Shown here one piece after another: positions 1 through 15,292 of a stretch of 64,000 nucleotides of DNA. Below the pieces are notes generated by a model. The model searched no databases, was not told where the DNA came from, and was given only the letters and a program-made list of their open reading frames with translations. Each line of letters starts with the position of its first letter. Positions within the stretch are counted from its first letter, which is position 1. Source of the DNA: Phaffia rhodozyma (taxonomy: Eukaryota; Basidiomycota; Tremellomycetes; Cystofilobasidiales; Mrakiaceae); assembly GCA_014706385.1 (NCBI GenBank), contig JACGZH010000006.1:1426001-1490000 (forward strand), written 5' to 3'. The position numbers and the translations under genes are program-made.

Positions 1-420
1 CAGAGAACCAGATGAAGCAGGAAATGCAGATGGCAGTCTTTTTCTATTCTAAATTCCCACGAACTCATGCGGAGAAAACAAAAAGAAATAAAGCAAACAG
101 AGCAAGGAGAGATGCAAACAAAGCCCGAACCGACAGGTGATGGAAAGAGATGTATGGAAAGAACGAACTCTATGAGTCTAAACCAATAGAACGTAGCGAT
201 GCAATGCGAATGTAGGGGTAGAGAGATCGTGCAAGCGCTATCCCACTTAATTGGTGAGGACGTCGGATCTTTTCGTTTTTGTTTTGGTGGAAAGGTTTTG
301 GCCGAGACGGCAGGGAACATAGAACCGGGTGAACAAACGTTGGGGAAGCCAGGGAGAGATGAGCCTCGCGTCAAGTCGAAATCTTAACGGAAGGTTATCC
401 TTTCATCTATGAAGAAGGTT
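1..420. other. 3' flank of the amidotransferase gene, no gene seen
   Basis: This stretch lies downstream of the stop codon of the minus-strand glutamine amidotransferase. It holds only short open frames without recognisable domains, and no RNA gene was seen. It probably contains the 3' untranslated region and terminator of that gene. Confidence 0.5.
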
Positions 421-1489
421 TCAAGCCTCGCCGAGGAAGATCTCGCACATCTTCTGGCCAAGGACTCCAAGACCATCGTGTGGGATGTCCGCTCGCTCTC
501 GGCAGGATCTGACAACATCGGGGTGGAAGGCACCAATAGCCTCCTGGGAGTCCATGATGAGGTTGAGGATGGAGGGATTAAACTCAGGATGACCCTGGAA
601 GGCGAGCATGTGAACCTTATCTGAGTCGGGATAGAACGAGACCATGCTGTGGACAGGTGTCTTAGTGCTGGACCCGACGAGGTGGAAGTTACCCTCAGGA
701 GGAGGAGCGACAGCCATATCTGCATGCCATTGCTGCATGCCAACAGTTGACTTGCCGAAGAGCTTTTCACCGGTAGGGGTGAGGTTGATATCGTAAGTTC
801 CCAACTAGTAGAAAGAAGAACGAAGAATAAAGCGATCGAGGGAAAAGTTAATTCGAGAACTTGGTGATGTATGTGAACAGCTTAAGGTATCCAACGCACC
901 TCCCAACCGGCAGGGTTTCTAACGACTTCTCCGCCGTATGCTCTGGTGAGGCATTGGAGACCAAAGCAGATACCGATCATTCGGACGTGAGCAAAATCGT
1001 CTCCGACCCTTCGAAGGAAAGTCAACAATTGAGGAATCCAAGGGTATTTTGCTTCTTGGTACACAGTGGCGACTGAAAGGAAGGACCGAGAAAAGAGATG
1101 GACCAGGGACGAAGGCACGAAAAGATAAGCTATCTGGCTCCGCCGGCGTCACAGAAACTCAAAGCACAGGTAGAGAGAAGAGAGAAAAAAAATTGAGACA
1201 GGCACCCACAGGAACCAGAGATGAGCAGGCCATCGTAAGCGCCAGGAGCGCCCTCGACAAGCAGGTCCTCGGAAGGGTACTGTCCAAGAGTGGCATCATA
1301 AGCATCGAGCACAAGATCAACCTCGTCCCTGCCGCTGAGCTGAAGGGAGAGAAGAAGGTGTCGACGGAAGATGTCAGAATAGGAACCGTGGGTGTCCTTA
1401 ACGTGGGAAGCCATGCTGGTGTCGGTCAGAATGACGGCGATGTGAAGAGACCGGGCAGGCTTCTTTGTGGTCTGGCAGGAGTGAGGCAT
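421..1489 (-). CDS. Class I glutamine amidotransferase-like protein (3 exons, 278 aa)
   Basis: Exons are 1489-1210, 1072-900 and 804-421; joined they give 278 codons plus stop. The protein has the GATase1 fold of the small stand-alone fungal amidotransferases related to yeast YLR126C. The nucleophile cysteine lies in GICFGLQ (the usual GICFGHQ with His replaced by Leu), followed by GGEVVRNPAGWEVG-like sequence that spans intron 2. The catalytic His-Glu pair is in FQGHPEF near residue 220. There is no synthetase domain, so it is not GMP or CTP synthase. Substrate and acceptor are unknown; a cytosolic glutamine or small-thiol hydrolase role is inferred only from the family. The start at 1489 is chosen because the conserved strand begins shortly after it. 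The next gene is divergent, 1.46 kb away. Confidence 0.87.
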
Positions 1490-2948
1490 AGCTGTGAGTT
1501 TTGAAAAGACTGTAGGTTGGTGAGTGAATATGCTGAGGGAGTGTCGATTATGGTCGATGAGAGAAAGAGGAAGAAAGAGAAAGAGGAAAGAACACAAGAA
1601 AAAGTAGATCAATAAAAATGATAGACAAAAATCTTCTTGACTTTCTCGAGAAGGACAAGGAAAAAGAGAGAAAAAAGACGGCGATAATAGAGGAGCCGAG
1701 TCCGCATTCAGAGAGGGCAGCTATGTGTTATAGCGGACCAACCCGGCGGCTTCTTATCAAGAATCTTCTCTCCGACATCGGCCGAGTAAACCCGAGGGGC
1801 TGTTGTTTCAGCATTTTGCCAAGTAGAGATAGGCATCACGTGGGCTGAACGAACAAAAAAGTCAGAAGTCATCGGTAGCTTATGTAATGATAACACGTGT
1901 ATCATAGTATGAACCCGGGCAGTGTTTGTTAGGGTTATGGCTTGAATCACACTTGGTTCGTAGGCCGTGACCCATGAAGCCTTTGTTTCTACTACTCCTC
2001 CTTCTGTTTCCCAGGTATCGTGTTTCCGCGTCTCATATCGCGCGCTCATTCTATACGGTGCTCATAGGGTCTGAGAACCATATATAAGACAGGCAGTCTC
2101 GATCACTTTCAGATACGAAGGCGAAGCCTGGATTCTTTGTTACTATTTATTCCTATCCTTCCCCGTCCCTCTGTCCTTGCTCCCTAGTGATACTATCAAT
2201 CTCGTTTCCATGTTCCAAAAGCCTGAATTCGTCCCTGGAAACCTGAAACCCCTTTTGTGGTTATTTCACTTGTAAGACTTCGGTTGCCAGCCCAACTTCC
2301 ACCCTAACAATGTCTGATTGGGATCCAGGGCTGGGATAGCCACAGCTATGTTACGATGGGAGCAACCAAGCGCGGAATGTAGTTGGGCAAGAGAAAAGTT
2401 TAGACCCTTGCAGGAGTATCCATGAACGACACGACGAGACAAAAATTCACGTAAGGTTGAGGAATAGAATTGACATCGTACTCTTGTACAATGATAACAG
2501 GAGATCAACAAAGGAACCAGTCTTGGGAGACTACGTTATGGGTGGCAGAGGGAGCTTGTCTTATATATATAGTCCTCAGACTCTAACGATGCTGAACAAA
2601 AAACTAGACCATAGAATGCGCTGAAAACACATACGCAGAACGATTATACTTGCAACTCAATACGTTGGCAGAGTAGAAGAAGCGGAGAAGGGACGGAGGA
2701 CGTGAAACGGCCTACCAGTGGTCGATCACAGACAAGTAACACTCAGGTCACATGCTTGATCTATCTACATCTTCGGATATATCACTTATTTATTATTTTG
2801 ATTGATATCTGATTTATTACATCAGCTGTTTTGAATTCTCCTCTGGTTTTTGCCACGTCGACTTTTGTTTCCTTGCCCAAGAGATCTCCATCTCATTCAG
2901 CAAGGCTTTTGATTGACCCGCTCGTTTTGACACACAAGGCTCACAAAG
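1490..2948. promoter_or_regulatory. 1.46-kb divergent intergenic region (amidotransferase / GRP94)
   Basis: The region separates the start codons of two divergent genes and should hold both promoters. TATA-like stretches occur near 2081-2089 and 2558-2568. The 130 bp before the GRP94 start are pyrimidine-rich and contain an ACGT-core site listed separately. Two antisense open frames here (about 113 and 81 codons) have no recognisable domain and were not called as genes. Confidence 0.45.
2853..2859 (+). promoter_or_regulatory. UPRE-like ACGT-core site upstream of GRP94
   Basis: CCACGTC lies about 90 bp upstream of the GRP94 start. It matches seven of eight bases of the reverse complement of the XBP1/ATF6-type UPR element TGACGTGG. 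GRP94 is a standard target of the unfolded protein response, so the position is sensible. Function is inferred; the motif is short and could occur by chance. Confidence 0.3.
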
Positions 2949-5900
2949 ATGAGGCTCCTCGCTCCTCTCCTAGCAATACTACCCACACTCGCCATCGTTC
3001 TAGCTGACGCCTCGTCTGATGCTCAAACTACATTCGAGTACCAGGTCCGTCGGGCTAAGATCCCTTCGAGTTCTCCTAGCACATTCGTCAACTAACATGT
3101 ACACCTTCTCTCAAACCCTGTAGTCTGATGTCTCTAGACTGAGAAGGTAAGCGCTTCTAATCGCATAATCAGGGCGGGAAGCTCTACATACATGCTGATC
3201 AAAAACTAAATCTGTTCTCTCATCTTCAGTATCGTGGTCAACTCTTTGTAAGTGTTAATCTATCAAAGAAGTAGAGGATGAAATCATCAACGCGCCAAAT
3301 GCTGATGTTAAGAAAAACCTGACGCGCGCACAGATACGGATCGAAATCAATCTTCCTTCGAGAGCTCATCTCCAATGCAAACGATGCATTGGAGAAACTT
3401 CGAATCACCTCGCTGAAGGATCAGCACGTCACCATCGTTCGTTCTGCAACCGTGATTTTGATTGTTTATCAAGTTCAAAGCCCCAATAATTGACAATTTG
3501 CCCTGTTGAACGGACTGGATCATACCTAACCAGGGCCTGGGAGAACTCAATGTCACTATTCGAGCAGAGCCAGACAAGTCAGAGTCTGGAGGAGTTGGCC
3601 GACTTATTATCCATGGTAAGTTGTTCGGAAAACATTTATTGCGCAAGCGGTTCGTTGATCTCAGATTTCATTCTTGCAACCTCATTCTATTTCTTGCCTC
3701 AACCAGATACCGGTATTGGAATGACCCCTGAGGAGCTTCAAAGAAATTTAGGAACTATCGCCAAGTCTGGAACTTCAGAGTTCTTGTCGAGCGCCGAAGA
3801 TTCCAATGGCAAGCCGGACGGAAATCTCATCGGTGAGCGTTGATTCACAGATTAATTAGCTCATTTTTTTGGCCAAAGAGGATTACTCAATATCTCAACA
3901 ATCGTTCTGAACAGGTCAATTCGGTCTTGGCTTCTACTCTACCTTCTTGATTGCGTCCTCTGTCCGAGTCTCGTCTCTCCCGCCACCGACCGCTTCGAAC
4001 CCTCACCCCGTTCAGCACATTTTTGAATCCGATGCTGATGGCACCAGCTTCAAAGTGTATGAGGACCCCAGAGGGAATACTTTAGGCGAGCGAGGAACTG
4101 AAATCGTCATGGTTCTTCGAGAGGGAGAAGGAGAATGGCTCGAAGAGAACAAAATCCGAGAAATTGTGTAAGTCAAATATATTTAGGACGTCAGATGTCA
4201 GACGAGCACTGTTCTGATCGCACACCTTTCTCTCCTCCCTTTCTCCTTCTTCCCTCTTCTACGCACCCAGTGAAACCCATTCTAGTTTTGCGACCTCCTT
4301 TCCCATTTATCTTCAAACGACCCGAACAATCACCCGTCCGCTCTCCCCGCTTCAGTCCCCCAAATCGACTTCCAAGTTGGCAGATGACGCGGCCTCTATC
4401 GAGGATGTTCTCCCGGACGATGAGCCCCAGACGGAGGAGGTTGAGGAAGTCGCTTTCGAGCAATTGAACACGGCCGAGCCCATTTGGGTCAGAGATCCGA
4501 AGACGATTGAGGATCAAGAGTACGACGCATTTTATCGAGCACTTAGCAAGGATACTGAAGGTCCTTTGGCCTGGTCTCATTTCAAGTGAGTGATGGTTGA
4601 TTTCTCATTCCTATCTTTGTTCCTCTACAAGTTTCTAATCAATTTCTTTTTACGACAACAGGGCTGACTTTGCAGGCATCAATTTCAAGAGTATCATCTT
4701 TGTTCCCTCAGCTCTTTCTCAGGACTTCTGGACCAAGGCCGAACAGGGCGTGAAGAACGTACGAATGATGGTCAAACGAGTATTTATCACGGATGATCTA
4801 GGAGACCACTTCATGTATCTATCTCTCTTGTTGATTTTGTGTTCTTTCAGCGTGCATTCAATTAATCTCCGCTGTCTCGTGATCCATATTTCTCCCATAG
4901 CCCACGATGGTTGAGCTTCTTGAAGGTTGTTGTAGATGGTAAGTGCACTGTTCGGCTCCAAATTAAATGCTTCATCTGAATCCGGAATTAACTGCTCTCT
5001 CAATGCGTCTGCTCTTTCATATAGCCGATGACCTTCCGTTCGTTCCAGTTTTGTAAGATGAAATAAAATAGAAATCATTCTGAATGCTGCCTAATGTATT
5101 ACCTTTCTAATAGCCTTACCGTCTCTCGAGATACTCTCACAAATTCTAAATTCATCAACCAACTTGTAAGTAAAGGCAGATTCATGTCGGTAGTTGTTAT
5201 ATAACCGGTTTGCGCTAATGTCTGATATTCATATTACAATTCCATTTACAAATCACCTTGGCAGCAACGTCATCTCATCAAGAAAGCTCTCGATATGTTC
5301 ACCAAGCTTTCCACCTCTGACCCTGAGAAGTACAAGAAGCTTTTTGGCCTGGTTGGTAATGCTCTCAAGGCCGGTGTGACGGAGACCTACACCGATCGAG
5401 TCAGATTGGCCAAGTTACTTAGGTTTGATAGCAACTTGAATGAGTTCACTAGCCTGGAAGATGTGAGTGTGTTTCTCTCTTCTTTCTTGTCAATAGACAT
5501 GTATCACAGCGCTCGAAGGTCAAGGAAAGATAAGCTGACACATGTGAGAACAAAAACTTGACTGGGTTTTCTGATGACGACAGTATGCTTCCAGACGACG
5601 AGCCGGCCAGAAACAGATCTATTTCTTGGCAGGTGTCGGCCAGCCGACTTCTGACCTTGCTAGATCGCCTTTTGTGGAAAAGCTTCACGCTAGAGGATAT
5701 GAAGTCTTGTTATTAAATGAGCCGATGGATGAGATCTGTCTGTCTCAGCTCCGGAACTACGAGTGGGTCTCTCCTGTGTTTCTTTTTAATTGTTTTTTTT
5801 TCAGGGAAGACAACTGACTCAAACGGGGCTGTCTTTGTTTTCTTTTCATATTCAGATCGTTAACCTTCCAGGATGTGACCAAGAAAGGACTTAAATTCGG

Positions 5901-6947
5901 CGATGAAGGTATGTGTACATCATCTTTTCGGCTTTGTCTGTGAGAGAAGGTCGATGATTCTCATGACTTTTTTTTTCAACCTGCATTGACAGACCTAGAC
6001 GATGAAGACGAGAAAGAATCCCAGGTCGAAATCAAGGAGAGATTCACTCCTCTTTCAGACTTCATCAAAAAGACCTTTGGCAAGGTCATCAGCGATGGTG
6101 CGTATCCTTGCTAGATCATCCTTCTAGCAAAAGACCTCTGCGCTCAGCATTCCTGAAACCAATTCTGTATTCCTCATCACTAGTCATTATCTCTCAGCGA
6201 CTCGTTACATCTCCCACCGCCATTGTGTCTGACGACGCTGGTATGTCCGCCAACATGATCAGAGTGAGTCCAGACTTTCGTCTTTCTTCGTCAATCCAGC
6301 ATCACGGCCGGTCACTGAACCCATTACTCGGGAATCTGAACAGCTCATGGCGTCCCAGGCTCAAGGTGATGAGGACCCTATGCTAAAATTCATGCGATCT
6401 CAACCCCGGGTGCTCGAAATCAACCCTCATTCACCCCTGATCCAAGGCCTGCTTGAAGAGGCCGTTGGGGCCGAGGGAGATAGCAAAGCACAGGCCGAAT
6501 TGAAGGAGACGGTCGGAACGTTGTTGGATCTCACGATGGTCCGATCTGGTTTCACAGTGCCTGATATGCATTTGTACGTCGTGTTTTCCCGGCTCACGTC
6601 TCAATTAAAGTAGGTTTGTATCAGGCTGAGAAGTGATTTCGCGCCATCCCTTCCTTAGGTTCTTCTCCCGAGTCGAGGCGCTTCTTCGAAGATCCATTGG
6701 AGTCTCCCCCTCTGCAAAGACCGAGACGCCCGAGATCAAGCCTGCGCCTGAGGTCGAGCAAACACCGTTGGGATCAGAACCCGAATCTGCGAGCGGAGTG
6801 TCAGAGCAGGATGAATTGGAGCAGCTTCTCCGATCTATGGGTGGGGCTGGGTCAAGTGAGATGCCTTCGTTTGAGGAGTTCGATAGGCAAAAGTTGGAAG
6901 ATCTAGCTAATGAGCGCAAACAGGGTGCCGCTCATGATGAGCTCTAA
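2949..6947 (+). CDS. Endoplasmin/GRP94, ER-resident HSP90 chaperone (19 exons, 801 aa)
   Basis: An ATP-dependent chaperone of the ER lumen. The first exon encodes a hydrophobic signal peptide (about residues 1-20, ending ALAD-like) and the last four residues are HDEL, the fungal ER-retrieval signal. The HSP90 N-domain shows [20 protein letters not shown] and GQFGLGFYS; the GRP94-specific [12 protein letters not shown] replaces the cytosolic form. The middle domain has FKSIIFVPS and RVFITDD, and the C-domain has [10 protein letters not shown] and an acidic tail. Exons: 2949-3044, 3124-3146, 3230-3247, 3334-3436, 3534-3615, 3707-3832, 3915-4167, 4271-4585, 4662-4814, 4901-4938, 5025-5037, 5114-5165, 5265-5462, 5584-5762, 5856-5908, 5993-6097, 6184-6263, 6344-6573, 6659-6947; the sum is 802 codons. 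Exons of 23, 18 and 13 nt are notable. The 13-nt exon has a second donor 15 nt downstream that keeps frame. Confidence 0.95.
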
Positions 6948-7247
6948 AAGAAGAGGATCAGAAATCTGTATTACATGTGGACCATTCGGATTAATGAAAA
7001 AGAACAAAAAAGGGGACAACGAGATCGTTCTTGTAGAAGAAGATCTAGATGAATGAACGAACATACTGTTAACGAAACACGCGAGAAGGCAAAGATGGAA
7101 ATGACGCGTCGACGCGTCAGATCGACACCATCTCCGATCGATTTGAGCGACCTCCCGTCCTCTTTCGTCTATTCCTTGATCGTACAGAAAGGGAAGGGCA
7201 TTCATTCTTCGTTCAAGCTTGAGTATCAACATCTGTCAAAACATTCT
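6948..7247 (+). promoter_or_regulatory. Intergenic region: GRP94 3' end and ELG1 promoter
   Basis: This 300-bp tandem spacer holds the 3' end of GRP94 and the promoter of the next gene. A plus-strand frame is open from 7053 into the ELG1 frame, but it crosses the MluI boxes and lacks conserved sequence, so the start at 7248 is preferred. Confidence 0.5.
7104..7117 (+). promoter_or_regulatory. Tandem MluI cell-cycle boxes upstream of ELG1
   Basis: Two perfect ACGCGT palindromes (7104-7109 and 7112-7117) sit 2 bp apart, about 130 bp before the ELG1 start, and a third half-match ACGCG is at 7079-7083. ACGCGT is the MBF-binding element that drives G1/S transcription of replication genes in ascomycetes. 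Its clustering before a replication-clamp gene supports S-phase regulation here; this is an inference. Confidence 0.55.
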
Positions 7248-10200
7248 ATGGTGGAGCCTACAAAAAGCGGTCTTGTCCATCCCTTGTTTCGAGCTCCTGC
7301 CACGGCGGCTTCAGCCCAGGAGGCTCCTTCATCGTCGTCCGGTCAGCATGATCCTTCGACCGTACCTACCGTTAATCCATCAACTTTTGACTCAGTATCT
7401 GCACCGCCGACTCCAATCATTCCTGTCTCTACACCAAATTCCGCTGAAACTAACTCGGCTATTTCAACTACTACAAAGAAGAGGAAGTCAAAGCTGATAG
7501 TTGATCCCAAACAAGCCGTAATTTCCTTTGGAAAACATGGGGGAGGCTTAGGATTCCAACCAGCGGCCGTACAGGAACCAAGCTCGGACACCAAACAAGG
7601 GAGCAACCTCAGCAGCTCGCCTGGGGAAAGCTCGAAGAGGCGAACGAGAGGAAAAACGAAGCCGAAAGCGACTCGTGAGGATGATGATGTTCTTGAATTG
7701 GTCGACTTCGGCCCGACGGATGGGAGAAGGTCTGCAGGTCCTGCTAGAAAGGAGAAAGGAGGTAGAGTGGCCAGGAAGGGTACCTTGCGTGTGGATGCTG
7801 GTAAGTGTCTGCCTTGTTGGCATTTGTTTTCGTCTTTCATATCGAGCTACACTATCTGCCCTATATGTTTCTTGTCGATACCAAGGTTGCTCATACAGTA
7901 CAATCTTTCGTGATCATTTGCGCTCAAACTTGTGGGCCGTCAACTGCTTTTATACGACTTAGCCTCAAATGAAGGAGGGTCTTCGGCCGAACTAGCCATA
8001 GATCTAGATGCTCTACCTACAATACCTGTCGATCACGTTGACCTCTCCAAATCGCCCAACCGACCCTCGCCCAGAATGGCGCACGCATTTTTCGCTCCAC
8101 GTTTCAAATCCAATGGAGCTTCTACAACTAGCGTTAAGAACCAAAAAGATAAAATAGCCGACCAGCAGCCGGTCGAGGCTAGATGGGCGTCATCCAGTGA
8201 GGAAGCTCACTGTGGACTTGTCCCACCGATGAGCAAGAATCTACCTAGCGCCGCTGGGTTCATCTGGAGGAACAGGTCACGTTCGGCTGAGGATATCAGC
8301 ACACAAGACAGATGGACTTCAAAGGAGTCTAGTCGTTTTTGGCAGGATTGTATATCTAAGCCTAACAACAAAGAGTTATCACTTGACTCAAATCCTTCCA
8401 CACAAGGATCAATATTTCCCTTCATACTCCGCCATCCAGCCTTCTCCAGATTTGAATCTACTTTACCCTTAGACACATCTTTTAAATTGTCTTCCGAACT
8501 ATGGAACGACAAATTCCGACCTAGATCAGCCTCTCAGGTTTTAGGAAATGAGGTTGAAGCCACGTACCTCCGTGACTGGCTGATGGCGCTCGAAGTCAAG
8601 ATTGCTTCCCAAAGGCCTTCATCCTCTACAAACTCTGCATCCACTGCTGGTAGCTCTTACGACACCTCCCGACCTGATAGTAGGAAGAAAAGAGAGATCG
8701 TTAGAAAGGTAGACAAGTCGAGGAAGAAAAGGTTCAAGAAAGGAGATGGAGAGACTGACTGGATTGTAGATGACGATGATATCGGCGCTCTGGACCATGA
8801 AAGAGATATGATCAAATCCGAGCCCAACACCCACAACCTTCTCGATACGGTACCCTTGGCTGCGGACTCGATCGACCAACCGCTACCTACTGAACCTACT
8901 GATGTTCTTCTGACTCGATCTCACACGTACCCCCCGTCGTACCCTCGATTGTCAGCTGATCAAGCGCTCTCAAACTCGATACTTCTCGTCGGACCGCCTG
9001 GATCAGGGAAAACCTCCTCTATCTATGCGTGCGCAACCGAACTTGACTGGGATGTATTCGAAGTCAATCCAGGAGCCGGTAAGCGGTCCGGACTGGCATT
9101 AGTAGAGATGGTTGGAGGAGTAGGAAGAAATCACTTGGTAGCTCGTGGAGGGACGGGCAGTAATTTGGCCCCAATCGCTTCTGATGTCCCAATCGGGTCT
9201 TCTTTGTCGACAAAGAAAGGAACATCGAAAGTCAAATCAAAACCGGATCTGTCGAGTGAAAACGCCCTGTCATTTATGATGCTTGACTCCAACAGGCAAC
9301 GAGCGGCGAGCGGTATAGATATTCCCCAACGTCCATTGGGGTCTAAATCGAGTCAGGCCGTCGTCGACCTCACGGAAGACGCTGCTCGACCTGATGCTAA
9401 ATTTGAATTTGTTTCGTCCCAGAAAAAATTGGCTGAGGACATAGTCGATGTGCAAGGTGGAAGTTCAAGCGGGAAGGTCAGGCAATCGATGATCTTGCTG
9501 GAGGAGGTGGATGTTCTATACGAAGAAGATAAAGGATTCTGGGCGGCCGTGATCGCATTGATCTCAGAGTCTAGAAGACCAGTAGTAATGACCTGTAATG
9601 GTGAGTTTTTCCATCCGTCTCGTCTTCCGACAGTTGGTTGGTTGTGCTCTTTCGCATTTGTTCTAACCGCTAAATGATCGATTTGGTAAAAGATACGAGT
9701 ACAATCCCGCTCTCAGAACTTCCTCTCCAAACGACCTTAGTGTATCTTTCGCCGCCATCATATTTATCGATACCCTACCTTGAACAGATTGCCAAATACC
9801 AACGTTCTGAACTTTCCTCACAATATGTGTCTAGGCTGTACACTTCACACGGCCATCGAACACTCGCGCCTGGACTAGTGGACGTTGTCGGCCACCCTGC
9901 TCCTAGTCAACCTCAGGACACCACAGACCTACGCCGGTCTATCAACACTCTTCAAATTACCAGGTCAGATCCGACAACTCAAAGCGAAAATCTCTTATGT
10001 GCAGAACACAACCCTTTTTTCTCAGAGCAGAGTGCGGTATTTGTAGGCTCCACATCAACATCGAAGAATCGCTCAGCATCTTCTACGGATATACTCAATA
10101 TATCCGCTTCGATAATGGATTCAAAATCTTTTATGGACGCTCATGTCGACTGGAGGGCTTCGACGCTGATAGATCGTCTAGAAATCGACCGATATGGCAC

Positions 10201-11004
10201 TTCGGCAGATGACGAAGTTGGGTATAGCTTGGTTGCGAAAGAGCCAGCAGACCCGATAGAAGTGCGTCTGTCTGAAGTGGGTATGGAAGGAGAAATGGCG
10301 CGTTGGATCGAACAGCATGCGTTGAATCAAACTACAGGTACAGAAAGTCAGGAGTTAGAGCGATTGACGAGTGCTGCTGGTGATCGATGGCCAAGGCTGG
10401 AGAAAGACAGGTTCGTTCTCGTTTTCTGAATCACCATCGTGACTTCTACATGATCTTCTATGCATGACAGAGCTAACATCGTGACAATTGGTTTGCTCAT
10501 ATACATATATCTCGGCTCTAGATTGAATCACCTTGATCAACTTCTCACTTTCCTTGAGTCGATCATCTTTCCACCGGCGCCCTTACTTCCTTCGAAAGCG
10601 CTGATCATCGACTATGTTCCATACATTCAGTACATGGTTCATATAGACGATCTTCTTGCTAAGTCGGATGAGATCCAAGAGACCCTAGGGTGAGTCTTAG
10701 TGCTCAAGACTCTTCATTCTGAAGCTATCGGCTCCAACTTATTGATCATTCAAATCAACGTTTACGCTTGTGAATTCATTTTGAATGATATAGATATGGC
10801 CGAGGTCGGGACGGCCGGATGATGCGAGCTAGCGCGCGAGCAGGCATGGCTGCTGTGGCCGCCGCATTAGGGTCAGGAATAGGCGGTCGGGTCCCTTACC
10901 AGCGATGGTTGTGGCAAATCGAAGAGGGTGATGAGTTAGATGCAGCTAGGTCATCTGTGCTGGACACGGTCACTGGGTTCTCTAGCTCCTCCATTCAAGA
11001 ATAA
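7248..11004 (+). CDS. ELG1: Elg1/ATAD5-like AAA+ PCNA-unloading clamp loader subunit (5 exons, 1095 aa)
   Basis: Large subunit of the Elg1-RFC complex that removes PCNA from chromatin after replication. Exons 7248-7800, 7963-9600, 9693-10410, 10522-10689 and 10794-11004 sum to 1096 codons including stop. The N-terminal 250 residues are low-complexity with basic patches (KKRKSK). An RFC-box-like NDKFRPRSASQVLGN comes before the ATPase core. Walker A is GPPGSGKT at about residues 528-535. The family-specific EVNPGAGKRSG and EMVGGVGR follow, and the Walker B region is LLEEVDVLYEEDKGF, with EEVD typical of ATAD5/Elg1 rather than RFC1. A lid-type segment and an alpha-helical C-terminus follow. The start is placed just downstream of the MluI boxes. 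CTF18 and RAD24/RAD17 are less likely because of the EEVD motif. The third intron uses a GTTCGT donor. Confidence 0.88.
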
Positions 11005-11150
11005 TGAAAATAATTATTGAATTGGTGAAATAACAATACCTGAAGTAAAACGACAGAAGATACACATTGGATATCACTACAACAATCACAGTTTCTCTTT
11101 CTTCTCGTATTCGCCCAGATCTTTACCACCAATCCTTCCACTGTCCGACT

Positions 11151-14697
<3,547 letters not shown>

Positions 14698-15292
14698 TTG
14701 ATACAAACGTGAGAGGGTGTGAATGGGTGCTTTCAAAAGTGGGGATGAGAGGACTGAATGCTTTGTTGTTGATGGTTTTGTTTTAAAGGGTTTTTTGTCC
14801 GAATCCATCCCATCCTTCTTCTCCTTCAATCTTGATCTCTCTCGGCAACTCTTCCGATAGAAAGTGTTGACGACACTAGAGTATTCAGCACGGCAGATGA
14901 CGAAAGAACGTGTTGTACGCTGTCGGAGTGAAGTCCGACCTCAGATGATCACGCCAGATGATGGTATATAAGGTGATCTTATCTTATCTACATCATATAG
15001 ACAAGTCATTGCTAAATAAGGAAAACACGGAAGGGGCAGATAGAAGCAGAGGCCTCGAGGTATAAACTAAGCGTCATCCGAGATGACAAAAGAGTTCTTG
15101 ACAGAATTTTTCTATAGTCTGCAGTGGAAGAGCACATTGAATGTCCAATAAAAGAGTGAAGGTGTTCAGTTCAGAACAAGTAAGGTAATTTGTCAAGAGT
15201 GACACAGGAGCGATGGATTAGTATAGTTGAGTAACAAAGTACAAATAGATTATAGGTATCAGAGATATATAGGACATGATGAGAGACAGGTT
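14698..15292. other. Intergenic region: sulfatase promoter and deacetylase 3' end
   Basis: No gene was seen. The region should contain the sulfatase promoter; a TATA-like stretch TATATAAG-type lies near 14964-14971. The left-hand gene reads away from it and the right-hand gene ends at its other edge. Confidence 0.4.

Noticed and set aside
1708..2049. 113-codon minus-strand open frame in the first intergenic region
   Set aside because: No recognisable domain and no plausible splice partners; it lies in the expected promoter region.
7053..7247. N-terminal extension of Elg1 by 65 residues
   Set aside because: It would place the tandem MluI boxes inside the coding sequence and adds nothing conserved.
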